NCBI RefSeq assembly: GCF_014931605.1
Contig: NZ_CP053382.1
Span: 1,116,001-1,180,000, forward strand
Direction: 5' to 3'
Length of the DNA: 64,000 nt
Origin: Halomonas sp. MCCC 1A13316
GTDB taxonomy: Bacteria > Pseudomonadota > Gammaproteobacteria > Pseudomonadales > Halomonadaceae
Part shown: piece after piece, positions 34,961 to 43,285 of the stretch
How positions within the stretch are numbered: position 1 is the stretch's first letter
Layout of the letters: the number at the start of each line of letters is the position of its first letter
The notes under the pieces: generated by a model
The model's input: the letters and a program-made list of their open reading frames with translations, nothing else
What the model was told of the DNA's origin: nothing
Databases searched by the model: none
Made by a program: the position numbers and the translations under genes

Positions 34961-35923
34961 TCAGTTCTGAAAGTCGATGTTTTCGGCAGCGGCGGTGAGG
35001 GCTGCCTCATTTTCCTCCAGAAAGGCCTGGTACTCCTCCCCGGGCAGGTAGCGCACTACCGAGCCGAAGTCGTTCTCGATGCGACTGCGGACCTCGTCAT
35101 CTTCCAGCGCTTTGCCGTAGGCGTCCGCCAGGGTGTCGAGGACTTCCTGCGGCGTTCCCTTGGGAGCGAACAGGCCACGGCTGGTGGAGTGGTCCATCTC
35201 GATACCCTGCTCGCGCAGCGTCGGGATATCGGGCAGGCTATCGAGCCGCTCGGGATGCGCCACGCCCAGAGGGGTGAAGCTGCCATCCTCGAAGAAGGCC
35301 CCGGCGGAAGGCAGGTTGAACATGGCGAAGTCGATCTCTTCGGCAAGCAGGGCGGAAACCTGCTCGCCGGTATCGGGATAGCCGACCAGGCGCACGTCAG
35401 CCATGTCGATGCCCGCGGCATCGAAGAACTGCACCCAGAAGAAGTGGTCGGTTGAACTCGGGATCATGCTGAAGCGGACTTCTCCGGGGTTCTCGCTGAC
35501 GTAGTCGGCGATCTCCTCGGCACTCTTGACGGGATGATTGGCGTGGGCAACCGGAAGGTTGATGGTCTGGGTCAGCAGGGTGACGGGCTCGAAGGCATCG
35601 TAGGAGTAGTCCACGGTGCCGGCCAGCTTGGAGAGCGCAATGGTGTCATGGCTGCCCAACAGGGTGTAGCCATCGGGATCGGCATCCTTGACGTTGCGTG
35701 AACCGAGTGTCGCGCCGGCCCCGGCCATGTTCACAGGCACAACCGATTCGCCCAGATGCTCTTCGGCCTCCTTCGAGATCAACCGGAAGATGATATCGGT
35801 GGCGCCGCCTGGGCCGTAGGGAATAATAAGGCGGATGTCCTTTTCCGGGTAGTCAGCTTGGGCACTGCCGGCAATGGCAAGGCCAAGAGTGGCAATGATG
35901 GGAGTCAGCTTGTTGCGCATCAT
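34961..35923 (-). CDS. tctC: TTT-family periplasmic solute-binding protein (TctC/Bug type)
   Basis: This is the binding protein of the third TTT system, 320 residues. The signal peptide is residues 1-24 (RNKLTPIIATLGLAIAGSAQA), then YPEKDIRLIIPYGPGGATDIIFR. ATG 35923 has GAGGTG seven bases upstream; ATG 35920 is next to it. It begins a tctCBA set continuing into the gamma-glutamyltransferase gene. Asp/Glu-rich tail residues are typical of the family. Confidence 0.9.
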   Translation of the reverse strand: MMRNKLTPIIATLGLAIAGSAQADYPEKDIRLIIPYGPGGATDIIFRLISKEAEEHLGESVVPVNMAGAGATLGSRNVKDADPDGYTLLGSHDTIALSKLAGTVDYSYDAFEPVTLLTQTINLPVAHANHPVKSAEEIADYVSENPGEVRFSMIPSSTDHFFWVQFFDAAGIDMADVRLVGYPDTGEQVSALLAEEIDFAMFNLPSAGAFFEDGSFTPLGVAHPERLDSLPDIPTLREQGIEMDHSTSRGLFAPKGTPQEVLDTLADAYGKALEDDEVRSRIENDFGSVVRYLPGEEYQAFLEENEAALTAAAENIDFQN

Positions 35924-36021
35924 GATGTAACACCTCGGATGTTGTGGCTTTTGTCGTAAGGTTCGGGCTGCGCCGAACACGGTTGAGCGCGTGTTCCGTA
36001 TCGATTCTTGTTCTGGGTCTT

Positions 36022-36552
36022 TCAGCCGAGAAAGAGCCCCCCGTAGGCCAGAGCGGCCATCACAATAAAGGCCGGGTGAATTCGCAGCCGCAGCAGTGCC
36101 ACGGCCGCCAATGAGCCGATCAGCAGGGTATGCACAAGGCCTGCCGTCTCCAGCCCTTCGGTGAAGAAGCTCCAAGTCAGCCAGGCCATCATCATGGCAA
36201 TGACCGGGCGTACCCACTGACTCATACGCTTGACGCGGGGCGAGTCACGGTAACGGTAAAGAAGTCCCAGAGCGCCCAGCATCAGCAATAGGGAAGGCAC
36301 CACAGTGGCCAGCACAGCGACGACAGCGCCACTGGCACCGGCGACGTCAAAGCCGATCTGACCGGCCATCTTGGTGGCGATGGGGCTTGGCAAGGCATTG
36401 CCCAGCGCCAGGGTTTCGGCGAATTCCTGGGCTGTCATCCAGCCATAGCGTCCCACGACTTCCGCCTCTATTAGCGGAATGATCGCAGGACCTCCGCCGT
36501 AACCGATGATGTTGGGAATGAAAAAGGCAAGGAACAGCTCCCAGTGAATCAT
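36022..36552 (-). CDS. CHR-family (chromate transporter-like) half protein
   Basis: This is a short-chain CHR membrane protein, 176 residues and about six helices. The family signature is present: NIIGYGGGPAIIPLIEAEVV and LALGNALPSPIATKMAGQIG. It overlaps the stop of the 36549 gene's product by four bases. Short CHR proteins work as heterologous pairs. Many members have no proven link to chromate, and the divergent GntR gene and neighbouring carboxylate transporters suggest another anion. Confidence 0.85.
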   Translation of the reverse strand: MIHWELFLAFFIPNIIGYGGGPAIIPLIEAEVVGRYGWMTAQEFAETLALGNALPSPIATKMAGQIGFDVAGASGAVVAVLATVVPSLLLMLGALGLLYRYRDSPRVKRMSQWVRPVIAMMMAWLTWSFFTEGLETAGLVHTLLIGSLAAVALLRLRIHPAFIVMAALAYGGLFLG

Positions 36553-37121
36553 TCACGGGCCTCCCTCGGACGTGGTTCCGGTGAGACCATCGCCGTCACT
36601 AGCAGGGCACCGATGATCCAGCCGGGATGCAGACCGAGCAGGTAGATGAGCACCCCTGATCCCGCCCCCATCGCAAGGCTCAACCAGGGGCCCAGGGAAA
36701 GGCGCGACTTGTTCCAGAAGTCCAGCGTCAGCTGGCCCATCATGACCATGACCACGGGCACGACGGCGTATCCCATCCCGCGGATCCAGGCGACATCGCG
36801 ATAACGGCTGAACAGACCCAGCAACAGGATCATGGCAAGCATCATGGGAACGATGACGGCAGCGACGGCGATAACGCAGCCGGCGATGCCTCCAATGCGA
36901 TAGCCGATGTAGCCCGGCATCTTGGTGGCGATGGGCCCGGGAAGGGTATTGGCAATGGCGAGCACGTCGGCGAAGGCATCGTCATCCAACCAGCGATGAC
37001 GGGTGACGACCTCGTCGCGGACCAGGGGGATCATGGCCGGCCCGCCGCCGAAGCCAAGCAGGCCGATGCGGGTAAAAGCCCAGAAAACCTTGCTCAGCGA
37101 AGCGGGCGACTGGTCAATCAT
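36549..37121 (-). CDS. CHR-family (chromate transporter-like) half protein
   Basis: This is the partner of the downstream CHR half, 190 residues. It has IGLLGFGGGPAMIPLVRDEVV, LAIANTLPGPIATKMPGYIG and about five to six helices. The two halves share the same N-terminal signature, as expected of tandemly encoded CHR subunits. It starts at ATG 37121, divergent from a GntR-type regulator 155 bp away that may control it. Confidence 0.85.
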   Translation of the reverse strand: MIDQSPASLSKVFWAFTRIGLLGFGGGPAMIPLVRDEVVTRHRWLDDDAFADVLAIANTLPGPIATKMPGYIGYRIGGIAGCVIAVAAVIVPMMLAMILLLGLFSRYRDVAWIRGMGYAVVPVVMVMMGQLTLDFWNKSRLSLGPWLSLAMGAGSGVLIYLLGLHPGWIIGALLVTAMVSPEPRPREARE

Positions 37122-37207
37122 GGGCCCAACCTCGGATGGTCGATCTTAGTGCTATAAATTGGTTTATTGTCATAATTGCTTTTTTGCGCCAGAAAAACGA
37201 TTATTTG

Positions 37208-37222
37208 AACTAGAATATAGTT
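37208..37222. promoter_or_regulatory. candidate GntR operator in the divergent gap
   Basis: AACTA-GAATA-TAGTT is a perfect 5-bp inverted repeat inside the AT-rich 154-bp gap between the CHR and GntR genes. FCD-type GntR regulators bind short palindromes of this size. Confidence 0.35.
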
Positions 37223-37275
37223 TGCAAAAGAAAGCAGCGTCAACCCTCAATGTGTGACGGTCACGGGGAGGTAGC

Positions 37276-37938
37276 ATGGGCATTATCGAACGCAAGGAGG
37301 GGGTGACGGCCTCCAGCAGGATCTACGACACCCTGCGGCAGGATCTGGTCAATGGACGGTTCACCGCCGGCGAAAAGGTGGCGATCAGTGCCCTCAAGGA
37401 GCGCTATGGAGTAGGCTTGAGTCCGCTGCGTGAAGCCCTCAATCGCCTCGCGGCTTATGGCCTGCTGATCCAGGAGAACCAGCGTGGCTTCCGGGTGCCG
37501 CGTCTGGTACGCGACGAGCTCGAAGATGTTGCAGACATGCGGCAAAAACTGGAAGGAATGGCGCTGGAACGGGCCATTCAGCGAGGTGACGCCGAGTGGG
37601 AATCAGAGCTTCTAGCAGCGGCACATCGACTGAAGCGTGCCGATGCGGTACCGGAGATGGACGAGGAGTGGGAGCGGCTGCACATGCGCTTCCATCGCAC
37701 GCTAGTAGCTCCCTGCGGTTCCGCGTGGCTGCTGCGCTTCATTGAGCAATTGCACGATCAGTTTGACCGCTATCGGCGTTTGGCGCCTGGCGATCCGGAA
37801 GTCAGACGCATCCTGGATGCACAACATGGTGAACTGGTGGAACTGGCCCTGGCCAGGGACGTCAAGACAGCAAGGGAACTGATGGAAGACCATATTCAGC
37901 GCTCGTACGAAGTGGCCCTCGGCAGCTTTGCTCCTTAG
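37276..37938 (+). CDS. GntR-family regulator, FCD subfamily
   Basis: This 220-residue transcription factor has an N-terminal winged helix (residues 13-78; IYDTLRQDLVNGRFTAGEKV, GVGLSPLREALNRLAAYGLL) and a C-terminal FCD ligand domain. Putative metal/ligand residues are Asp and His in WERLHMRFHRTL and in HGELVEL plus MEDHIQRSYE. GGGGAGG precedes ATG 37276. FCD regulators usually sense carboxylates, fitting the adjacent CHR and TTT transporters. Confidence 0.88.
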   Translation: MGIIERKEGVTASSRIYDTLRQDLVNGRFTAGEKVAISALKERYGVGLSPLREALNRLAAYGLLIQENQRGFRVPRLVRDELEDVADMRQKLEGMALERAIQRGDAEWESELLAAAHRLKRADAVPEMDEEWERLHMRFHRTLVAPCGSAWLLRFIEQLHDQFDRYRRLAPGDPEVRRILDAQHGELVELALARDVKTARELMEDHIQRSYEVALGSFAP

Positions 37939-38155
37939 ATGCGTTGAAGTTAGACGCAGAGCCTCAGCTAAGACGTCACTGCTACCTAGCGGCTACCAGG
38001 TCAAGATTGCATCCCAGTCGAACCATAGCTTAAACCGTGGCGCCGCCCAGCGGCACTGATAGCCGGCACCCGCACGGCTGGTCGCATTGATGCAGACGTG
38101 ACTCATTGCACCGACAAGGACGAGCTCTTCGACTCTCTCGGCATCGAGTCCCTGT

Positions 38156-38299
38156 TCAGAGCCGCAGCATCAACAGCGATAAGCGTAGGCGTCTTCCCAC
38201 CGGCGTGTTGTAATCGACGGGGGGCGCCGTGTGCGTTCCGCCGAAGACCTGGTATCCGAACACCGCGGCGGGCAGGGCCGCACCCACAACCCCAGTAGG
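38156..38299 (-). other. open in-frame stretch beyond the nuclease stop codon
   Basis: Directly after the nuclease TGA the same frame stays open for 47 codons (GVVGAALPAAVFGYQVFGGT and on). It has a hydrophobic segment and a basic end resembling a C-terminal sorting or membrane tail. It may be the lost end of a once longer protein, or chance in GC-rich DNA. The rest of 37939-38155 shows nothing recognisable. Confidence 0.25.
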
Positions 38300-40030
38300 T
38301 CACGGCCACTCCAAGTCCACCACGATCGGATCGTGGTCTGATGAGCGGAAGGGGTCGGGGCGGAAGTGCGGCGCTGCGTTGTCCGGCCCGTCGTAGCCGA
38401 GGAAAGGCGGCTCGTCGGCATTGATGGGCCAAGGGCGAACTTCTGCCACTGCCGCTGCCAGTTCGGGGCTGGCCAGGGCATGGTCCAGGTACCCCGACTC
38501 ACCGTGGAACACATAACTATAGCGGCGTTCCGGCGGCAGCTCCCGGGCGATCAGGTTGACCAGTCCTGCGTGGGTCAGCGTGTGGATGGGGTCCTCGGCG
38601 CCGTAGGCGTTGAGATCGCCGATCAGTAGCAGGCGCTCGTGTCCTTCGGCGACAGCGAGGCGGTCGAGAAAGCCGTGCATGGCCTGCGCTTGCGCCACCC
38701 GGCGCTGGTTCCAGCAGCCCTGGCCGCGGTCGATATCGCCCCGTGGCGGGCAGCCGGTCTTTGACTTGAAGTGGGCGGTGACGACGCCGAAGGCCGGGCC
38801 GCCGTCCACGCTGCGAAAGAAGGCCGCCACTGGTGGGCGGTGGTGAACGGGATCGTTGTCCGCATGTAGCTCGCTCACGGCCTCCACCCGGTCTGGCCGG
38901 TAGAGCAGGGCGAGCTGAATGGCATCAGAGCCGAGGTCGGCATCTCCCCCGACCGCGCGATAGCGGACTCCGGTCCGTTCGCTCAGCTGCTCGACCAGGT
39001 CGGCCAGGGCACGCGGATCGTTCTCGACTTCCACCAGGGCCAGGATGTCGGCCTGCAGTCCTCTGACGGCGGCGGCGAGCTTGGCTCGCTGGCGCTCCAG
39101 CGCTTCGGCGCTCTCGGCGCCGCGCTGGCCCAGGCTGGTGAAGTAGTTCTCGACATTGAAGGTCGCCACCCGCAGCCGTTCTCCCGGCGCTGGCAGCGGC
39201 CCCGGGCGGGGGTTGGTGTCCTCGAAGTGCGGCTCGAAGTTCGGGTGCAGGCGGTAGGCGTCGAAGGCGTAGGTAAGTATCCCCGTCAGGCCCTGAACGC
39301 TGCTGCCGACACGGCGGGTGCCGTTCGCATCCAGGTAGGGAATGGGGCTCGGAAAGCCGCGGTAGCTGCCGTCGTCCAGCCCAAGGATGTCCCGCTGCTG
39401 GGCCTCGCCGGGCGTATTCGTGGGCCGGAACAGGCGGTTTGAGGCCAGTTTCAGGGAGCCGTAGCGGGCAAGTTCGTCGTTGCCAGTGACGATCAGCGCC
39501 TGAGGAAACGTCAGTAGCAGACCCTCCTTGCGTGACAGCTGATCCTCGCTGAGTGGCCAGCTCACTGCCAGCGGTTCGGGCAGTCGATCGCGGGCACAGG
39601 TCTCGATCCGCTCCACCCGCTGCAGCTGGATCTGGCCGCGGTACTCGCCGGTACGGGCGTGGAGTTGCAGATGTGTGCCGGGAGCGATGAGTGCCCCATC
39701 GCTCGAGGTTGCGCCAGGCATATAGACGAACAGGCCGACGGGGCCATGCTCCGTCGCTTGCTGCAAATAGAAACCGCCCAGCCGGTCGCGGCCGAGAAAC
39801 TCGCCGGTCACCACGCCGTCGACGACCACCTCCCGGCCGGTGCGCAGGGCTGGAGCCTCGCCAAGGCCTCTGATGGCGGCAAGGTCGAAACTGGATGGGC
39901 CGGGGCAATCGGCTGTCGCTGTCGAGGTTGCCGTCAGCAAGGCCAGCAGCAGGGCGATTGGTCCTGTTTGGCGGGATACGGCATGGGGTCGGCGCTGGCC
40001 GGTAGTGCGCGGCTGGGCTGTTATGGTCAT
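38300..40030 (-). CDS. ExeM/NucH-like extracellular endonuclease
   Basis: This is a secreted DNase of the endonuclease/exonuclease/phosphatase superfamily, 576 residues. The signal peptide extends to about residue 40 (PIALLLALLTATSTATA). An OB-fold-like region (residues 60-150, GEYRGQIQLQRVERIE) is followed by the catalytic domain: RVATFNVENYF, VEVENDP, GVVTAHFKSK, LLIGDLNAYGAEDPI, GYLDHALAS and the final SSDHDPIVVDLEW. ATG 40030 follows GGAGAG and begins the signal peptide. Such enzymes help scavenge phosphate or remodel biofilm. Confidence 0.85.
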   Translation of the reverse strand: MTITAQPRTTGQRRPHAVSRQTGPIALLLALLTATSTATADCPGPSSFDLAAIRGLGEAPALRTGREVVVDGVVTGEFLGRDRLGGFYLQQATEHGPVGLFVYMPGATSSDGALIAPGTHLQLHARTGEYRGQIQLQRVERIETCARDRLPEPLAVSWPLSEDQLSRKEGLLLTFPQALIVTGNDELARYGSLKLASNRLFRPTNTPGEAQQRDILGLDDGSYRGFPSPIPYLDANGTRRVGSSVQGLTGILTYAFDAYRLHPNFEPHFEDTNPRPGPLPAPGERLRVATFNVENYFTSLGQRGAESAEALERQRAKLAAAVRGLQADILALVEVENDPRALADLVEQLSERTGVRYRAVGGDADLGSDAIQLALLYRPDRVEAVSELHADNDPVHHRPPVAAFFRSVDGGPAFGVVTAHFKSKTGCPPRGDIDRGQGCWNQRRVAQAQAMHGFLDRLAVAEGHERLLLIGDLNAYGAEDPIHTLTHAGLVNLIARELPPERRYSYVFHGESGYLDHALASPELAAAVAEVRPWPINADEPPFLGYDGPDNAAPHFRPDPFRSSDHDPIVVDLEWP

Positions 40031-40070
40031 GGGGCTCTCCGTGGCAAAAGCTGACACCGTCCTGGCTACA

Positions 40071-40421
40071 TTAGAAAGCAACAGTGCCCGCCAGCATCAC
40101 CACCACGCCATAGGCGGCCACCCCGGCCGCCACCGGCCAGCCCAGGGTGCGTTTGTACCACCACACGGCCAGGGTCGCGAGAACGCCGATGACGGTGGCC
40201 AGCCAGGAGGTGGCGCTGGGCGTCACCGGCATCAGCGATACCCCGAACACGGCGGCGATCATTACCGGCCCGAGCAGGCTCAGCCACTGGGGCATCGCTT
40301 CCAGGCTGTCGCCGTTGCCTTGCCGCGCGAGGCGGCGCTGCATCCAGAACAGTGGCAGCACGCGTATCAGCAGGGTGCCAAGCGCCGAGGCGAGAACGGC
40401 TATCCACAGGGTGCTACTCAT
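40071..40421 (-). CDS. azlD: AzlD-family branched-chain amino acid export subunit
   Basis: This is a small partner of AzlC, 116 residues and four hydrophobic helices (SSTLWIAVLASALGTLLIRVLP at the start; GPVMIAAVFGVSLMP). AzlCD pairs export branched-chain amino acids and analogues. ATG 40421 follows AAGGAG and overlaps the azlC stop by eight bases. Confidence 0.87.
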   Translation of the reverse strand: MSSTLWIAVLASALGTLLIRVLPLFWMQRRLARQGNGDSLEAMPQWLSLLGPVMIAAVFGVSLMPVTPSATSWLATVIGVLATLAVWWYKRTLGWPVAAGVAAYGVVVMLAGTVAF

Positions 40422-41160
40422 GGCGCTCTCCTTGTGCGTGTTCGCTTCTTTGGGTGTGGTCAAACTTGACGACCTGGAAGCACAGGGCGCCGCAGGCGGC
40501 GGCGAGAGGAATCGCCAGGTTGGTCAGGCCCGTTACGGTCAGCGCCAGGGCGGCCAGGATGGTCAGGCCGAGGGCCAGGCTCCAGCGCCGTGAGGTGAAG
40601 CGGGGCGCTATCAGCACCAGGAAGAGAGCGGGCAGGGCGAAGGGCAGGATCTCACCCATCAGGGCCCAGCGGGCGACCAGTTCGCCGCCGGCAAACGCTC
40701 CCAGGGCCGTGCCACCGATCCAGCTCATCCAGGCCAGCAGCGCGGCGCCGCCGAACCAGCCGAGGCGCTGGAATACCGGCAACTGGGGCAGGCGGGCATG
40801 AGCCAGGGCGAAGACCTGGTCGGTGAGGCCGTGCATCAGCCAAGGCCACAGGCGGCTGGAGGTCAGCCAGGGTGCCAGGTTAGGGGCATAGACCACATGG
40901 CGCAGGTTGATCAGCAGCGTCATGGCCACCACCAGCCATAGCGGTGCGCCGGCGGCCACCATGCCGACGAACAGGAACTGCGAGGCGCCGGCATAGATCA
41001 GCGTCGAGATGACGACGGCTTCCCAGGCGCTGAATCCGGCCTGGGTCGCGATCAACCCGAAGGAGATGGCCACCGGCACATAGCCGCCGAGCAGCGGGAT
41101 GGCCTCGCTCATGCCGGTCAGCCAGGGACGGGACGGCGAGGAAGCGGCTTGCAGGTTCAT
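40414..41160 (-). CDS. azlC: AzlC-family branched-chain amino acid exporter
   Basis: This is the large exporter subunit, 248 residues with about seven helices. Typical AzlC stretches are PLLGGYVPVAISFGLIATQAGFSAWEAVVIS, YAGASQFLFVGM, LLINLRHVVYAPNLAPWL and HGLTDQVFAL. ATG 41160 overlaps the stop of the XRE-cupin regulator gene by four bases, so regulator and exporter are one operon. Confidence 0.9.
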   Translation of the reverse strand: MNLQAASSPSRPWLTGMSEAIPLLGGYVPVAISFGLIATQAGFSAWEAVVISTLIYAGASQFLFVGMVAAGAPLWLVVAMTLLINLRHVVYAPNLAPWLTSSRLWPWLMHGLTDQVFALAHARLPQLPVFQRLGWFGGAALLAWMSWIGGTALGAFAGGELVARWALMGEILPFALPALFLVLIAPRFTSRRWSLALGLTILAALALTVTGLTNLAIPLAAACGALCFQVVKFDHTQRSEHAQGERHE

Positions 41161-41684
41161 GGCGTGGGTTCCTCGTGATAGATGACGCTGAGCAGCAGCG
41201 TGGCCCAGGCTTCCCCGGTGCGGTAAAGGTGGGGACGGTCCGCGGCGAAGGTGAGGGTCTCTCCGGCCGCGAGTGTTCGGGTGTCACCTTCCGGGCCTGC
41301 CTCCAGCGTACCGCTGATCAGGGTGAGCGATTCCCGGGCGCCGGGGGTATGGGGTTCGGCAAGACGCAGGGTATGCGGCGCGCAGCGCATCCAGTAGGCG
41401 TCAACCTGTGGTGTGTCCTTGCCCTGGTCGAGTAGGCGTACCTCCACGCCATCCTCGCCCAGGGGCACGGCAATAGGCGCCACCAGGGTGCCGAAGGGCA
41501 CTTTCAGCTGTACCGCCAGGCGCCAGATGGTATCCAGGGTGGGGTTGCCGTTGCCCTGCTCCAGGCGACACAGGTTCGACTTGGCGATACCGGCAGCGGC
41601 GGCCAGTTGCGATAGCGACAAGCCTTGCGCCTGGCGCAGGTTCTGCAGGTGCTGACCCAGGGTGCCGAGGGAGAGTTTGTCCAA
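41157..41684 (-). CDS. XRE-family regulator with cupin domain
   Basis: This is a 175-residue transcription factor: helix-turn-helix at residues about 8-65 (LRQAQGLSLSQLAAAAGIAKSNLCRLEQG) and a cupin sensor at about 95-170 (ARESLTLISGTLEAGP, GETLTFAADRPHLYR). The TTG start at 41684 (DKLSLGTLGQ) follows GAGG; the frame continues upstream, but that part would cross the palindromic operator. Being first in the azlCD operon, it probably controls its own promoter in response to an amino acid-related ligand. Confidence 0.85.
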   Translation of the reverse strand: MDKLSLGTLGQHLQNLRQAQGLSLSQLAAAAGIAKSNLCRLEQGNGNPTLDTIWRLAVQLKVPFGTLVAPIAVPLGEDGVEVRLLDQGKDTPQVDAYWMRCAPHTLRLAEPHTPGARESLTLISGTLEAGPEGDTRTLAAGETLTFAADRPHLYRTGEAWATLLLSVIYHEEPTP

Positions 41685-41702
41685 TTGAGGATACCTCGTG
41701 TT

Positions 41703-41734
41703 GTTCCTTTTAACGAACGTTCTATAAAAGGAAC
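41703..41734. promoter_or_regulatory. nested palindromic operator of the azl operon
   Basis: GTTCCTTTTA (41703-41712) and its perfect complement (41725-41734) flank an inner perfect palindrome GAACGTTC (41715-41722). It lies just upstream of the XRE-cupin start, in an otherwise AT-rich promoter gap, as expected of an autoregulatory site. Confidence 0.65.
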
Positions 41735-41950
41735 AGTGGTATGTCAACTAGACGCGTATAATTGTGGATACATGCAGTTAGAAGGCGCTACGGCTAAGTG
41801 TGTCGTGCGACGCCGGATTACCGCCGCTGGCTTGCCTTGGATCAAGGTGTTTTCAACGTGAACTACCATGCTTGAAAGAGGGGAAGCGGCTAAGGCATCG
41901 GAGTGGAGCGCTACCTCGTCACCGTTACTCTGGGAAGCGAGGTAGAGACC

Positions 41951-43285
41951 ATGGCCTGGAACATCTTCATGATCGGCTTGGATGAGCTGAGTGATCATCT
42001 GCTGCCGCATCTGCGGCATGCCGAAGAATATGTAATCCATCCTTTGCTGGCGCTTGATGAGGTGGTGCACGCTGACGAGTATCGCTTCGACCGCTTGCTG
42101 CAGGATGCCTTGGATCAGCTCGAACAGTTTCCCGGCTCGGTGGACGCGATTGTCGGCTACTGGGATTTTCCCACCAGTTTGCTGGCGCCAGTACTGTGCC
42201 AACGCCTTGGGCTGCGCGGCCCTTCGCTTGAGGCGGTTCTCAAGTGCGAGCATAAGTACTGGAGCCGCCTCGAGCAGGCCAAGGTGGTCCCCGAGTACGT
42301 TCCGTCTTTTCAGATGCTCGATCCCTTCGACGATCGCGCCACCGAAAGCATACACATCGACTATCCCTTCTGGATCAAACCGGTGAAGGCTCACTCCTCG
42401 CGCCTGGGTTTCCATGTGGCCGATGTCGAGCAACTGCGTGATGTCCTACCGCTGATACGCAAGGGAATAGGGCATTTCGGCAGGCCGTTCGACGACGTCA
42501 TGGCCTATGTCGAACTGCCCGAAGAGATAGCGGCGGTAACCGGGCATCACTGTATCCTCGAATCCATCATCTCCTCAGGGCGGCAATGTACCCTTGAAGG
42601 CTACGTGCAGCACGGTGAAGTACACCTCACCGGAACGGTGGACAGCATCCGTGACTCGCAGCACCCTTCAGTGCTGATGCGCTACGAGTATCCCTCAACC
42701 TTACCTGAGCCTGTGCAGCAGCGGATGTTGGCTGCGACCCGGGGCATCATCGGGCAGGTCGGTTACGATGATGCGCCGTTCAATATCGAATTTTTCTACG
42801 AAACTGATAACGACTGCGTCTGGTTGCTCGAGATCAATACGCGTATTTCGCGCTCTCATGCGGCCATCTTTCATTTGGTCGATGGGGCGCCGCATATCCA
42901 GGTGATGGTAGACGTGGCATTGGGCATGGCCCCACGCATGCCGCATCGCGAAGGTCTCTATCCGCTGGCGGCCAAGCAGATGCTGAGGGTGTTCGAAGAC
43001 GGCGTGGTGCGCCGAGTCCCTTCCCGGGAAGACATCCAATGCGTTGAGGAGGCGTTTCCTGGCACGGTGGTCGATATCGATGTTCACGAGGGCATGCGGC
43101 TCTCCGACTTGCGACACCAAGATTCCTTTTCCTGGGAGCTGGGCGTGCTGTTCATCGGGGCCGACAGTCACGACGAACTCTTGTCTCGCATCGCCTGGTG
43201 CAGCGACAGGCTGTCGTTCGACATCGAGCCGCTCGCCGGCCAGGGCGCGAGCGCAGCCGGACCGGATGACGGAGCATCAACATGA
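41951..43285 (+). CDS. ATP-grasp domain protein
   Basis: This is an ATP-grasp ligase-like protein of 444 residues. Landmarks are an N-terminal pre-grasp domain (MAWNIFMIGLDELSDHLLPHL), the nucleotide-binding region YPFWIKPVKAHSS near residue 140, and the magnesium-binding FNIEFFYETDNDCVWLLEINTRISRS near 285. ATG 41951 follows GAGGTAGAG. Enzymes of this kind join a carboxylate to an amine through an acyl-phosphate. Its stop overlaps the following hydrolase start by four bases (ATGA), so both act in one pathway, perhaps making and trimming a peptide-like product. Confidence 0.83.
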   Translation: MAWNIFMIGLDELSDHLLPHLRHAEEYVIHPLLALDEVVHADEYRFDRLLQDALDQLEQFPGSVDAIVGYWDFPTSLLAPVLCQRLGLRGPSLEAVLKCEHKYWSRLEQAKVVPEYVPSFQMLDPFDDRATESIHIDYPFWIKPVKAHSSRLGFHVADVEQLRDVLPLIRKGIGHFGRPFDDVMAYVELPEEIAAVTGHHCILESIISSGRQCTLEGYVQHGEVHLTGTVDSIRDSQHPSVLMRYEYPSTLPEPVQQRMLAATRGIIGQVGYDDAPFNIEFFYETDNDCVWLLEINTRISRSHAAIFHLVDGAPHIQVMVDVALGMAPRMPHREGLYPLAAKQMLRVFEDGVVRRVPSREDIQCVEEAFPGTVVDIDVHEGMRLSDLRHQDSFSWELGVLFIGADSHDELLSRIAWCSDRLSFDIEPLAGQGASAAGPDDGAST

